Shown: positions 1 through 11,808, counted from the first letter of the stretch. The stretch is 64,000 nucleotides of DNA from Euptelea pleiosperma (GCA_035048495.1 CM068552.1:18106154-18170153); one strand, 5' to 3'. Numbers and translations: made by a program. Notes: generated by a model not told the origin, from the letters alone.

Positions 1-389
1 TATCAAGGTCCTAACCAGGATGGGGATGATGGTGGCCGAAGGTCAATGTGGTTGTGACCTCTCTACTTTTGTACTTATCTATTTGAAGACATAATTTAGA
101 TGTAATGAACTTAATTTAAGGTTATTTGATGATCATAATAATTTTTATTTATCATTTTTACTGTTTTTAGTTGACTGACTATTAGATACCTGCCTCAACA
201 TATTACAGCCCAGCGAGACCGCTATGGTCATTCATTTTCACACTACATATGGTTGTATATTATGGTTTGATAGCTTATGAATGTTATTTTATGTTTGTTT
301 TATCATTTACTAAACTTTCCACGAAAATTTCCACAATAATCCCATCATTTCCACGAAAAATGTATTATTTTCACACTGGTCGAAATATT

Positions 390-1412
390 TCCATTTCCGG
401 GGTGGTCGAAATAAACCTCGAAATCAAAACTTTTTTCCTTGGTGAGACATGTGAGCTCTCGAAACACTGTCGATCTACTTATCCTTCAAGAGGTAATCGA
501 ACTTCTGTTTCCTTTGATCTCGTGCATTCTGATGTGTGGGGCCCTTCCCCTGTGATTTCCATTTTTGGCTTCCGCTACTTTGTTACTTTTGTTGATGACT
601 ATTCTTGATGCACATGGGTTTATCCTATGAAAACCAAAAATGAGGTTCATGCCATCTTTAAGGGTTTTCACAAGATGATCCTAACTCAGTATGGTGCCTC
701 CATCAAGGTCCTTCGTTCTGACCAGGGTGGAGAGTATATGTATGGGGGGCTCTAGCAATACTTTTTAGACCATGGGATTTGTCACCAAAATTCTTGCAGT
801 TACACCCCTCAACAAAATGGTGTAGCTGAAAGAAAGATGCGACATCTGACTGAGGTGGCCCGATCTCTTCTGATCGGCTCCAAAGTCTCCAAATCCTATT
901 GGTCGGATGCAGTTTTAACTGCTGCTTATTTGACTAACAGAATGCCTTCTCATGTTCTCAAATTCAAGTCTTCTCTACAGGTTCTTACTCCCGATGCTTC
1001 CTTACTCACAATCCCTCCTTGTATCTTTGGGTGTGTATGCTATGTATACATCCTTGGTCCCCATCGTACCAAACTTGATCCCAAAGCGCTTAAATGTGCA
1101 TTTCTGGGTTACTCTTATTCCTATAAAGGGTATAATTGTTACCATCCTTCCACAGGGAAGAAGTTTGTGTCCATGGATGTTACATTTAGAGAGGATCTAC
1201 CTTTTTTCTCCGCCTCTCTTCAGGGGGAGAATAGTAGTGAAGAGAGGTGTGAGGATGTTCCTCTGCCTACTATATTACTCTCTCCTCCCTATCTTAGCTT
1301 GAGAGGTCTCAGACTACTCTACCTGCTACTGAGGCCGATAATGCTCCTGGTGCCCAGAAGGAGTTCATCGTCTATCGCAGAAGGGAGAAAGTCACAGCTG
1401 ATCCTGTACTAG
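390..1412 (+). pseudogene. Copia integrase remnant (frameshifted)
   Basis: This encoded the integrase that joins element cDNA to the host chromosome. Motifs of the D,D(35)E core can be read across frames: HSDVWGP near 527, a SDQGGEY-like motif near 717 and NGVAERK near 818, followed by the copia linker with the LGY and VSMDVTF motifs to about 1195. At least two in-frame stops (about 607 and 753) interrupt it. The DNA from 1 to 248 is not recognisable pol, apart from a short echo of the ATCAAGGTCCT integrase text at 3. Confidence 0.85.
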
Positions 1413-1537
1413 TGGTACCATCCTCGGATCGAGGTAATTCTCCTTCCCTCTCTATACCTGTCATTTCTTCTTCTGCTGATGCTTCTGATCTTCCCATTGC
1501 TTTAAGAAAATGAGTCAGAAGCTGCACTTAGCATCCT

Positions 1538-3151
1538 TTGAACCACTTCGTCTCTTATGATGCCTTGTCCCCCTCCTATAAAGCCTTTATCACGTCCCTT
1601 TCCAGTATTCCTGTACCCTCTTCAGTGGCAGAAGGGCTGGCTCAACCAAGATGGAAAGCTGCTATGATAGAGGAAATGAGAACTCTAGACAAGAATGGGA
1701 CATGGGAGCTTGTTGACCTACCAAGAGGCAAGAAACCTGCGGGTTGCAGATGGGTGTTCACAGTCGAGTACAAGGCAGACGGGTTAGTTGAGAAGTACAA
1801 GGCAAGATTAGTAGCCAGGGGGTATACTCAGACCTATGGGATTGACTATGTAGAGACTTTTGCACCTGTGGCAAAGATGAACTCCGTTAGGGTGTTGTCG
1901 TCCTTGGCAGCAAACCAAGAGTGGCCTTTGCATCAGCTAGATGTGAAGAATGCCTTTTTTCATGGTGACCTACATGAAGAAGTGTACATGGTGCCTCCTC
2001 TTGGATTCACTCCACCAGGAAATAGTAGCAAGGTGTGTCGACTGAAGAAAACTCTCTATGGGCTTAAACAATCTCCAAGGGCATGGTTCGAGAGATTTAC
2101 CCTAGCTATAAAAAGGCTAGGTTATACTCAAAGTCAGGCCGATCACACCCTATTTTTGAAGCATCAAGGGAAGAACACCACTGCCCTCATTGTTTATGTT
2201 GATGACATCATTCTCACAAGGAATGATGCAAAAGAGGTAGCTAAACTGAAGCGTGAGTTAGCAGAGGAGTTTGAAACCAAAGATCTAGGACCTCTCAAGT
2301 ACTTCCTAGGCATCGAAGTTGCAAGATCCAGTCAAAGGATCTTCATCTCTCAGAGGAAGTATGTCTTAGATTTGTTACAAGATTCTGGCAGATTGGGTTC
2401 CAAACCAGTGGACACTCCTATAGAGCAGAATCACCAGTTAGCAGATGTCAGTGGTGAGCTACTACTGGATGGAGGGAGCTTTCAAAGGCTAGTTGGGCGA
2501 TTGATCTATCTTTCCCTGACTCGACCTGACATTGTCTATGCAGTGAGTGTGATCAGTCAGTATATGCACTCACCCAGAGATGTTCATCTCGAAGCAGTAC
2601 ATCGGATCTTAAGATATCTCAAGTCAGCTCCTGGTAGAGGTCTTCTGTTTGAGAAGAATGGCCACATGCGTATAGAGGCGTATACCGATGCAGACTGGGC
2701 AGGGGCCAAAGATGATCGTAGATCTACTTCTGGATATTGTACCTTTGTTGGGGGCAATCTGGTCACTTGGAGAAGCAAGAAGTAACCCGTTGTCGCCAGA
2801 TCTAGTGCAGAGGCTGAATTCAGAGCAATGACACATGGCTTGTGTGAGATGCTTTGGTTGAAGGTATTGGTTGCTGAACTTGGTTTCCCAGTTTTAGGGT
2901 CTGTGAGCTTGTACTGTGACAACAAGGCCACTATCAGTATTGCTCACAGCCCCGTTCGGCATGATTGTGCCAAGCACATTGAGGTGGACCGGCACTTCAT
3001 TAGGGAGAAGATTGTCTCTGGGGCAGTGTGCACCCCATTTGTGAAGACTGATGAACAGGTTGCAGATGTCTTCACGAAGGGAATTCCAAGCTGGCAACTC
3101 CATAAATGCTTGTGTAAGTTGGGCATGAGAGATATTTATGCACCAACTTGA
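1538..3151 (+). pseudogene. Copia reverse transcriptase-RNase H remnant
   Basis: A 415-codon open stretch holds the copia reverse transcriptase: W...VDLPRGKK, the KARLVARGY motif, LDVKNAFFHG and the catalytic YVDDI near 2198. It runs into the RNase H domain with YTDADWAG (about 2683) and the STSGYC motif. A single stop at 2783-2785 (ARSKK-stop) separates the RNase H tail, which continues in the 2828-3151 frame with the characteristic H(I)EVDRHFIREK segment. Apart from that stop this part is well preserved, so the insertion is not very old. Confidence 0.92.
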
Positions 3152-3159
3152 GGGGGAGT

Positions 3160-3390
3160 GTTATCATATACATATTTCTATACGTATTTCTTACGTATAT
3201 TTCATTAATTCAAGGACCCTTGAGGGGTATATTTGTCTTTTTGTATTCCCCTTTACATAAATAAGATTTATGGAGTCATTGTGACCTAAGCACAATGACA
3301 TCCTTTCTCTCTCTCTTCTCTGTTCTTCCTTCTCTCTTCTCTAAATCTAACCCTAATTGAAGAATTCAACTACTTCCAAGCAGTTTAACA
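3160..3390 (+). repeat. 3' LTR of the copia element
   Basis: It begins TGTTATCATATAC directly after the polypurine tract. It contains an AT-rich promoter-like part, a pyrimidine-rich leader around 3301-3345 and CTAACCCTAATTGAAG near its end. No second LTR is in the window, so the right boundary (about 3370-3390) is an estimate. Confidence 0.7.
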
Positions 3391-3824
3391 TTGCTTAAAA
3401 GTTACAATTTCAGTTGTTCTAATCAATCTAATTTTTCATTACCTAAAAATGGCCCTTCACACAATTTAGATTCAAAAGTTGATCAAGTTGCCTCTGTTTT
3501 TCATGTGATGGATCTTTCCATTGCCTGGGTTGGTTTGACGTAAATTTGGGCTTGTGCATTACTTTGTGTTTTTTGTCCAGCATAAGTATCCGTGGAAGAC
3601 CTTATTTTTTTGTGAATGTGCATTTTGAGTAACAGAATCAAGCTCTTCAATAAATGACATGATTTGCTTTCCCCGTGTATTTTACAAATACAAGATCTGT
3701 TGACTTCTAATGTAACAGTATTCTCTGCACATACCAACAGTATATTCCATTTACGGTCTAATTATCTCCATTATTCATATTCACCAGTCTGTAATCCTTT
3801 GATGATACTCCACGTAATAAACAG
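3391..3824. other. Intronic DNA before the first visible ABC-transporter exon
   Basis: I see no coding match here. Because the exon at 3825 encodes a segment well inside the protein, this is presumably intron, ending at the acceptor AACAG (3820-3824). Confidence 0.5.
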
Positions 3825-6800
3825 ATGGTTGATTCAAGATTCAGGGAGCTGCTTGATCACTCTAAGATACTTCTAAAGAAGAAATGGCTGTTTGGCATAC
3901 TGGATGATTTTGTCACAAAGCAACTCCCACACAATGTGACTTGGGGGCTGAGTTTGTTGTATGCTATGGAGCACAAGGGAGATCGAGCATTAACATCAAC
4001 TCAAGGTGAAGTGGATCGTAATGATTTTGTAGACTAGCAGTTATTATTATGTTGTCTCCGTCTTTATACTTTTCTAAAACATCTTCAGGTGAGCTGGCAC
4101 ATGCTTTGCGGTACCTAGCATCTGTAGTATCACAAAGCTTCCTAGCTTTTGGTGACATTCTTGAGTTGCATAGAAAATATCTTGAACTTTCTGGTGGTAT
4201 CAATCGGATTTTTGAGCTTGAAGAGCTTCTTGATGCTGCTCAAAATGGTACTTCCATTGATCTTTCTATATTTGATACGTTTTTACACCAAATCATTTGA
4301 ATGTGGATCTCTACTTTCTGTGCCTTTTGTTTTTTTCGAAGTTCGGTTTATTTGAACTATTTTTGTTGGTTTCTATTTTTAAAATTCTTCTTTAAGTGCT
4401 TATCTCATTATCAGTTGAAATTGTACATGAAAGGTTTCCTGTACAAATGATAAGACTTGAGCTCTTAAATGATACAAATGTCTGGGACCTGGGCCTGTAA
4501 CTGTCATTTTATACATTATTTTGTTGTTATTTTACTCATTTGGTGAAAAACAATTTTGGCATTGACTGATGTTGATATTGTTGTTGGCCTGATTTCACTT
4601 TTGTATTTTGCTTCACAAATAAATATCTTTTGATCTTGTGATTGAGTGATTGACAACTTCGGTGTCATTTCTTTTAAAAGAACATTTGAAAATTCTGCAT
4701 TCATGTTGCTAATAAATGTTGGCTATACAGAGGTTCCTCTGCCTGATACTCTTTCGTCATTTGAGAGGAGCGTTGTTTCCTCTGAAGATATTATTTCCTT
4801 CTCTGAGGTGGATATTATCTCCCCAGCACAGAAGTTGTTGGCTAGGAGGTTGAAATGTGACATAATACCAGGGAAAAGCCTGCTTGTTACTGGTTAGTGA
4901 AGTAATGTCCCGACTCTTTTTCTGGAATCCAAAGCTACTGTTTTGCTTGCTTACAAAAAAAAAAAAAGGAGCTACTGTCCAGCTTTGATCTAATAATTCT
5001 GTTTGGAATTTTTAAGGTCCCAACGGGAGTGGGAAGAGTTCTGTTTTCAGAGTCCTTCAAGGTCTGTGGCCCATTGTAAGTGGAAGACTCACTAAACCTG
5101 GCCAAAATATCAATGAAGGGGCGGAATCGAGTTGTGGTGTTTTCTATGTTCCTCAGCGGCCATATACATGTTTGGGAACCCTAAGGGATCAAATAATTTA
5201 CCCTCTCTCACATAAGGAAGCAGAATTGAGGGCAATAAAAATCTCTGGAAAAGGTAAATGTGTTGTGTAAGGCACAATACCTTTTATGCTTGCCATTACG
5301 CTTCTTTTTCCTGCATTTTCTGTGCACAACTGCAAACTGCCTCCTTTCTTTTGTCTTTCAGAGCAATCAAAATACATCCTCCCTTAAGGATGATAAAATT
5401 AACCTGACTGGAAGAAATCAGTTTTTCAAAACAACTGTCACTATATGTTCTGGCTATGAGCATGGTTTTAAAATTCGGCGAAATTAGCCGAATTAATTCC
5501 GAATTTTGAATGACCGAATTAAAGTGTACATGTATTAAAAAATTTACAAAATTTCACTTAAAATTCACCAAATTAATTTGCTTAATTTGAAGTAAACATT
5601 AAAAATTCAGCTAATTTCTCGAAGTATTAATTCGTTTAATTCGAAGTAAACAGTAAACTTGGAGAATTTTTGCCAAAACGTTGGTAAAACACACTGATTT
5701 TTAAGGGTATGATAAAAAAAAAAACTCATTATATTATAAAAACAACCATTTAGAGCAACCTAATCAAGACTAAAATCTTTTCACCCATTTTGGCAAAAAT
5801 TCTCCAAACTTCTCGAAGTTAGCGAATTTTTACAGAAATTCTCTTATGTCCAATTGAACTTTCCCAAATTAATTCCGAATTTTAACTAACCGAAGTTAAA
5901 GCGAAGTCAAAGTTTAGAACCTTGGCTATGAGTACAAAAAGTAGTAACATTGAAAATGTTGTTGGTGTTTTAATTTCATTCATTTTCGAAGTCATATATC
6001 TAAATCACATTCCTAAGTACCCAAGATAACCCTTGCACTTTGAAAATAACCTAAAACTTTGTTCAAATGGACATGTTTCAGTAAAACCTTTGAAATTTAG
6101 GAGCATCAGGAACTATTTTTAAATTAAGGCCATCAGGATATGTGCTTGCTGGCTCAGCATCCGGGAAATACTTGCATTGGGCCCACCAGTTTTTGCCAAA
6201 AATTTCCAAATGTTTACAGCCAAAAACTGGCTGCAAACACTCCCCCTACAGCTCTCCTCCCTGACCGTTATCACTGCCATCATTTGCTGTCGCCGCCCAA
6301 GCAACATACAAACATTTCCCAACAAATATTTGCTTGACAGGATACCAATCAGGGCTAAGTGCTGAAGTTGGATATCCTTGCTTTGTCTCCAGCAACATGA
6401 TTCACGTATCTGAATCTGACAGGAAAAGGTTTTACTGAAATAACCTAGGGGTGGGCTTAGCTTTCAAAGGTTTTTGTGGGCTTGTCTTTAAAAAATGTTT
6501 GCAAATAAAGAAGTTAAATCTTGATTGTAGCTCTACTTTGGGAAAAGTCTAAAAATCAACCTTTGAACCTATTTCCTGCTGTGATGCTGAGATGGGTTTG
6601 GGATTCATTCATATAGCATGTCTATCATTCCCCCCTCCTTTTTACTGTTGCGGTTTTAGAAAAGCAAAAGTATTTTCTTTTTATGACGAATTCATGGCAC
6701 ATTTTAGGTGAAAAGTCAGATGATGCCGCATATGTACTGGACACACGTTTGAGATCTATTCTTGAGAATGTTCGATTGGTCTACCTTCTTGAAAGGGAGG

Positions 6801-7410
6801 ATGGAGATTGGGATGCTAATCTGAACTGGGAAGACATTCTATCTCTAGGAGAACAGCAAAGACTTGGCATGGTGAGCTCAATTAATAATCGCAAATTTTA
6901 CTTATTTATTTTATAAACAAGAATTTGTTGGTAGAAAATTCGTTGCAGTTGTTTTTTTTCTAATTGGCATCATAATACTGTGTGCATACCAGGCTCGCCT
7001 GTTCTTTCACAACCCTAAATTTGGCATCCTCGATGAGTGCACCAAGTATGTGACCATAACTACATGTATTTCAAGTTCTTATTCGGTTCAGTAACAAACA
7101 GAAATGCCTGCTCATGGGTTTATCATATTCTTCTTTCTGATGACAGTGCTACAAGTATCGATGTTGAAGAACACCTGTACAGGCTAGCAAATGAGATGGG
7201 CATAACTGTTGTTACCTCTTCGCAGGTAAGTATTGAATTGTTCATTATTACAAACTCAGGATACGACATGATTATTATCCATGTTTTAAACATTTTGCAT
7301 GTATTGTGCTTCGTAAATCTCAGCGACCTGCTCTTATACCATTCCATTCCACGGAGTTGCGGTTGATTGATGGTGAGGGCAAATGGGAGCTGCGTTCGAT
7401 TAAACATTGA
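3825..7410 (+). CDS. ABCD1: Peroxisomal ABC transporter, subfamily D (COMATOSE/PXA1-type), C-terminal part
   Basis: In plants this full-size transporter imports fatty acyl-CoAs and related substrates into peroxisomes for beta-oxidation. Exons by GT-AG and frame: 3825-4005, 4089-4247, 4731-4892, 5017-5253, 6708-6871, 6993-7045, 7147-7225, 7324-7410 (stop TGA); 373 codons in phase. They cover the end of the second transmembrane domain ([25 protein letters not shown]) and all of the second nucleotide-binding domain: Walker [10 protein letters not shown] (5017), Q-loop region [10 protein letters not shown], signature [10 protein letters not shown] (about 6840), Walker B FGILDEC. The H-loop position reads TSSQRPAL, so glutamine replaces histidine. 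Upstream exons lie before the window. No break is seen, so it looks functional. The 1.45-kb intron 5254-6707 holds a MITE. Confidence 0.95.
4942..4969 (+). repeat. Short poly(A)-tailed insertion with 9-bp direct repeats
   Basis: TTGCTTGCTTAC plus a run of A lies between two copies of AGCTACTGT (4933-4941 and 4970-4978), in an intron of the ABC transporter. It resembles a 5'-truncated LINE or SINE tail. The flanking repeat is shorter than for the other such insertions here. Confidence 0.45.
5461..5924. mobile_element. hAT-like MITE, CCGAATTAATTCGG-word type
   Basis: The 464-bp element is flanked by the exact 8-bp target duplication GCTATGAG (5453-5460 and 5925-5932; 9 bp if a neighbouring G is counted). 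Its ends are CATGGTTTTAAAATTCGG and, on the other strand, CAAGGTTCTAAACTTTGAC. The interior is rich in repeated AATTCGG/CCGAATT words. It has no coding capacity. It lies in the ABC transporter intron. Confidence 0.75.
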
Positions 7411-8268
7411 GTTGGTCAAAACCTGCAACGATCAGCTTCACTCCATATAGGAGCATCATTTCCTGAGGGAGTCGAGCATTCCCGGCTTCTCCATTCATGA
7501 ATAGATTGATTCGTAAGTACAGCATACCCTTGTAATTTCCTTATGGCAAGATTACTCAATCCGTGTCAATGTACTTGGGGATATGCATTCCGGGCGAAAA
7601 GCAGAAGCAGGTCGCAACATTCCAAGAGCTGAAACAGTTGTAAACAAGTCACAGGCAACAAATGGCTTGATTTGATAATAAGAATTTAGCATGTAAGCAT
7701 CCCCAATAATTGAATGTAATATAAAGAAATCTTGCATAGGCCATAAGATGCTAGCATGCACTCCTGTATGGTGTAATACCGAATTTTTTCATTTGATTAA
7801 TCATTCAAAAATAAACTGACAGGAGAAATTCAGGCGTATCACTAATCTGTTGACCATTGTGGATTTTGTCCTTGAATAACTATTGATAAGACAAACTTGA
7901 AAATTTTCTAAACCTACTATTAATGATCTCTTAAGTATGAAAATTGAACAAATTGGGTGATCCTTCTAACCATCCAACCAGTTGTTCACTTCGTAGGCGG
8001 GAGGTTTCACAAAAATAACAAGTCTGTTCATTGTATGGTGAGGATCGTAAAAAAATGGTGGTATTTCTTGTAGGCAGTGTCCCATTTTTGTCAGTTTCTT
8101 TGGTGTGGGCAGGCATTTGCAGTTTTGCACCAATTGGTCGCTGTATGGTTTATTGGTTTATTCAAATTTTTGTAGACAATTGAGTAAAACTCAAAGAAAT
8201 TAGATTTAGGCGATTTCTCGTTGTCCCCCACTCGGTTCTCTTATCACCCCCCACACACACTTAAACTA
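7411..8268. other. 3' flank of the ABC transporter and intergenic DNA
   Basis: The 3' UTR is expected to start after 7410. Beyond that the sequence is AT-rich. I see no gene, only short chance ORFs. Confidence 0.5.
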
Positions 8269-8416
8269 TAAATAAAAGGGAATTTTTTGACTACCCCAAT
8301 GTTATATTTGAAATTTGACATACCCCCCACAATTTGAAAAAGCTGACATACCCGACCTGGTCTACCTAATGTTGACTGTTGTAGACCCTAATTGACTTAA
8401 CAATTAATTTTCTGAA

Positions 8417-8796
8417 GAGTCCGTCCAGGGCTGCACCCACTTCTTACAACCGAGGTTGGGGCCCACATGGAGATCATGTTGGACAATCCAACCATACATT
8501 GAGCTGTCCTTGCCATGATGATCATCATTGCCAAAAATCAGTTCACTTCGACAATGTTAACCATATAAAAAATTGAGCGAAAATAATAGTTTAACTTAAT
8601 GATCTGGATTTTTTAAATTATAGTCATATTTTCATGAGGTTAAGAATATCGAAATATCCTGATTTTTTGTGAGAAGGGTAACCATAATATGAAAAACGCA
8701 TTTTGGAGTGGGATTGTCGAACTTGATCTCCATGTGGGCCCCACCACTGGGCGTAAGAAGTGGATATAAGAAACGGGTGTAGCTCTAGACGGACTC
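8417..8796. mobile_element. MULE-type MITE nested in the Pack-MULE left terminal repeat
   Basis: The 380-bp element begins GAGTCCGTC and ends GACGGACTC, with longer imperfect inverted arms (GTGGGGCCCACATGGAGATC region on both sides). It is flanked by the 9-bp duplication TTTTCTGAA (8408-8416 and 8797-8805). Removing it makes the host terminal repeat continuous with its partner at 9520. It therefore inserted after the Pack-MULE. Confidence 0.85.
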
Positions 8797-8989
8797 TTTT
8801 CTGAAAGGACAACAATGACCCTTCCTTGAACACAGCGTTCCTGTAGGAAGGAAATTCACAAGCATTTTTGATAGGGAAGACTGCACTCCTTTGCCAGGCA
8901 CGTCTCTTCCGGCCAGTTTGCAAAGGCAACTGTGGAGATGGGGGTACGGGGATGTGTTATCTTGTGGGCCAGCATTGTAGATTTTGATT

Positions 8990-9345
8990 CCAGTTCAATC
9001 AGTTTGCTCCGTTTCTGGTGGCATTCAAGCAAGCCGATGAAAACAGAGGAGACGAAATGGAAAGTGGTGGATTGGCCCCCTTCCTTCGATTTCTTCCCAT
9101 TAAAACCAGTTGCAAGAAGCACAACATCAGCCTCCAACTTCTTGTTGTCTTCTAATTCAACTCCCCCACTCCAAAACGACCATTTTGATGCCCTCTTAAA
9201 CAAGATCCTTCCCGCTCAGCCTTTGTAAAGAAAATCTCCGGCAAAATAGCCATCTGACAAGATGCAACGTCCTCCTCAAATGGAGATCCGGTTTCAATCC
9301 ATACCTTCTCAATGGAAGCTGCACATCAATCGAATGACCTGCAAC
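8990..9345 (-). pseudogene. Captured fragment of a plant flavin-containing monooxygenase
   Basis: On the minus strand, across frames, the text reads YGLKPD, PFEEDVASCQMAILPE, FKRASKWSFWSGGVE and LEADVVLLATGFNGKK, a block typical of plant class-B flavin monooxygenases that includes the ATGF motif. At least one frameshift lies near 9205. The FAD-binding GxGxxG N-terminus and the C-terminus are missing. It lies between the MULE terminal repeats, so it is transposon cargo and not a host gene at its original site. The plus-strand ORF 8932-9228 is its shadow. Confidence 0.8.
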
Positions 9346-9929
9346 TTTTGTCATCAACCTCTTTGAATAGGTTACTCAAACATGGGATGGTCGCCGGAGC
9401 AACCCACCAGAGTCTCACGACAGGCCGTCCGCTACCCCACTACCGGGTTTGATTTAGGGTTAGGGTTTTGACCCAAACCGACATTGCAAGGTTGAAGGAA
9501 GGGACAATATTGTTGTCCTTTCAGAAAAAATAATTCTTAGTCAATTAGGGTCTTCAACAGTCAACGCTGGCAGACCAGGTCAGGGGGTATGTCAACTTTT
9601 TCAAATTGTGGGGGTATATCAAATTTCAAATATAACATAGGGGGGCATGTCAAAAATTCTCTAAATAAAAAGACAATCATACCCCCTTGGTTTTCTCAAA
9701 TCTTCTTCTAGGTGTAGACCAAAATATATAAGATTGTGAAACTGTACCCTCCCGCCGAAACAATGGTCACTCCAACGGTAAGAGGGTACAATACAATGAA
9801 AACCCACGTTTGCGGACCAAATGGCACACTCCTACCGCATTTCTAAGTGTAATTTCAATATGTAGGTACCGAAATAGAATTCAATTTCTCTGTATTGTGA
9901 TGCCTTTTGCACTAACACATTTGCAGACC

Positions 9930-10105
9930 AATCGGCTCTTAACTCATTTGCACGTGGGCCCCATGTCATTAGTAAGAACAGCACGAGTCATTCTAATAAA
10001 TGACCAATGAACATGGGGCCCACGTGCAGATGAGTTAAGAGCTGATTTTTTGTGAGGATGATCTCTTCACAAAAAATCATGGAGATCATCCTCACAAAAA
10101 ATCAG
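9930..10105. repeat. Two overlapping inverted repeats (foldback sequence)
   Basis: Arms 9930-9966 and 10011-10047 pair over 37 bases with about two mismatches and include GCACGTGGGCCCC. A second, perfect 24-base pair of arms (10042-10065 with 10082-10105) starts inside the first. Related text recurs at 10217-10310. This is probably the remains of nested foldback elements. Confidence 0.7.
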
Positions 10106-10403
10106 TAACTTTTGAAACTTCTAACCCTATCAAATATGGACCTATATTTAACGGTGAAAATCGACAGTCCAATATTTTTTAACTTGCAACCCACTTTTCG
10201 GAAGGCTAGAAATGTTGGAATTGGCTGATTTTTGTGAGGTTGATATCCATGTTGAAAAGAATATCATCACCAAAAATTAGCCATTAACTCATCTGCACGT
10301 GAGCCCCACATCTATTAGTCATTATATTAGTAAGAATATCATGATGGTGTAGAAAAGTGGAGTGCAATATTAAGATAAAATTGTTAACGGAAATGGTGAA
10401 TAA

Positions 10404-11267
10404 TTTATATAACAAAACAGGGAAGTTGTCTCCCCACTTATACCCCCTCTTATCTATTTAGACAAAGAAGGGCTGAGATCTTATCCCCCAAATAAATGGT
10501 GGATCTCAGCCATTCACACCCAATTTTGACAAACGCTTTGTTGGAGAGTGCTGTGGGCACTGGCCACCCACTATCTATATAACAAGTGACAGTGGTTGTC
10601 TTATACCCCTCTTTCTTATATGGCCTCAAAAATGAGTAGCTGAGATCCACTATGCTTCATATCAATGACTGAGATTAACTCCCACCTGATTTTGACAAAT
10701 ATTTTGTCGGAAAGTACCGCGGGCACGGGCCACCCACGCATATAACAAGACAACTCAGTTGTATTCTCTTATTTTATCCATCCATCTAATGTGGACGGTT
10801 AGATAAAGAGTGGTTGAGATCAAATCCATTGATCTAATGCGGATGGTTAGATTTCAGCCACTCAATCCGCCTCATTTGACCTCAATTTATTCAAAATTTG
10901 AATTTCAACACCGTTATTTTTTGTTATTTCTGTTATTTTACTATTTCTACCTCTGTGCGTTATAACAACCGTTGTTTTCTGTTATTTCTATTATAATCGT
11001 TATAACAGCCGTTGTAATGGAAAAAACAGTAACACCCGAGTCCGCTATACCGTTTGAGTGCTGAAGGCACCCAATTTTTACGAACACTTTTGTCGGAGAG
11101 TGCCGTGGGCATGGGCCATTTACTATTCTATATAACAAAGCACATTGGTTGTCTCCCTACTTATACCTCCTCTAATCCTCCCCTAAATGGACGGTGGATC
11201 TCCGCCACTCATCCGATTTTGGCAAATTCTTTGTCGAGGAGTGCCGATGGCACGGGGCACCCACTAG
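10404..11267 (+). mobile_element. Array of four Helitron-like end pairs, copy 1
   Basis: Four head-to-tail units each start like TCTATATAACAAAACA...GTTGTCTCC and finish with a GC-rich hairpin (GTGCCGTGGGCAC) followed by ACCCACTA(G). Junctions lie near 10573/10574, 10737/10741 and 11126/11127. The array ends CTAG at 11264-11267, followed by T, and starts after A, the A/T insertion context and CTRR end of Helitrons. No RepHel coding sequence is present. A related array lies at 61468-62543. Confidence 0.7.
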
Positions 11268-11808
11268 TGGCTTAACAAGGCACACATACTAACATTACTC
11301 CCACTTGCCCTTAAAGCCATTTTGCAACAACTCTCAGTTTCATCCCTTCAACGCGCCTTTCAAACATAGGATCTAACAGGTTGCCTACAGAAGCTTTCTT
11401 TGCTAGCTACCAAGATCTCTGATATATGGTATTTTCTTTCTTTGTGCTTGCCTCCCTGGTGATTTCTTGGATCTTTGGTTTGTGTAACTGTCAACAACTG
11501 AGTCAAGGAACAACCCATTTTACTTAGATTATAGTTCATAAAAATTCATCACTAGTTCCAGAGACTTTTATGGACATTAGTGTTTGTCAGCATATTTCAA
11601 GATTGTGGTACTCTCTATCTCATAATCTTGGAGTCTTGTTTACCAAATTCATGCGACCATCATCCTAATCATGATTAATCAAGGGGAGCGCATATTTGCA
11701 CACCCCATTTTCCTATCCCGGTGGACTCCTAGTCGAGGGCACACCCCAAAAAGAGAGATCTTTCTCTAAAACTTGGCTGACCGGTGACTATCACTAACCA
11801 CCCACAAA
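11268..11808. other. Intergenic DNA without recognised features
   Basis: I see no gene or defined repeat here. The minus-strand ORF 11729-12112 shows no familiar motif and overlaps repeats. Confidence 0.4.

Larger units (their letters stand above)
249..3390 (+). mobile_element. Degenerate Ty1/copia LTR retrotransposon, 3' part with 3' LTR
   Basis: Copia pol order is visible: integrase core, then reverse transcriptase, then RNase H, then a purine-rich tract (GAGGGGGAGTG near 3150) and the 3' LTR. The 5' LTR, gag and protease are not recognisable, so the element starts before the window or is truncated. Stops and frame breaks at about 607, 753, 1410 and 2783 make it non-functional. It lies upstream of, and in the same orientation as, the ABC transporter exons at 3825, so it probably sits in an intron of that gene. 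Confidence 0.9.
8278..9661. mobile_element. Pack-MULE-like element carrying a flavin-monooxygenase fragment
   Basis: Long terminal inverted repeats (at least 140 bp, roughly 80-90% identical by eye) begin GGGAATTTTTTGAC at 8278 and end GTCAAAAATTCTC at 9661. They share the blocks ATTTGAAATTTGA, CCCCACAATTTGAAAAAG and GACCTGGTCT. The element is flanked by an exact 9-bp target duplication TAAATAAAA (8269-8277 and 9662-9670), the size made by Mutator-like transposases. The interior holds a broken monooxygenase fragment and no transposase, the usual makeup of a Pack-MULE. A second MULE-type element is nested in its left repeat. A related lone end lies at 12245-12440. Confidence 0.85.

Noticed and set aside
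3501..3737. 78-codon minus-strand ORF before the ABC transporter exons
   Set aside because: No motif; it lies in presumed intron DNA.
8932..9228. 98-codon plus-strand ORF
   Set aside because: It is antisense to the flavin-monooxygenase fragment and has no motif of its own.
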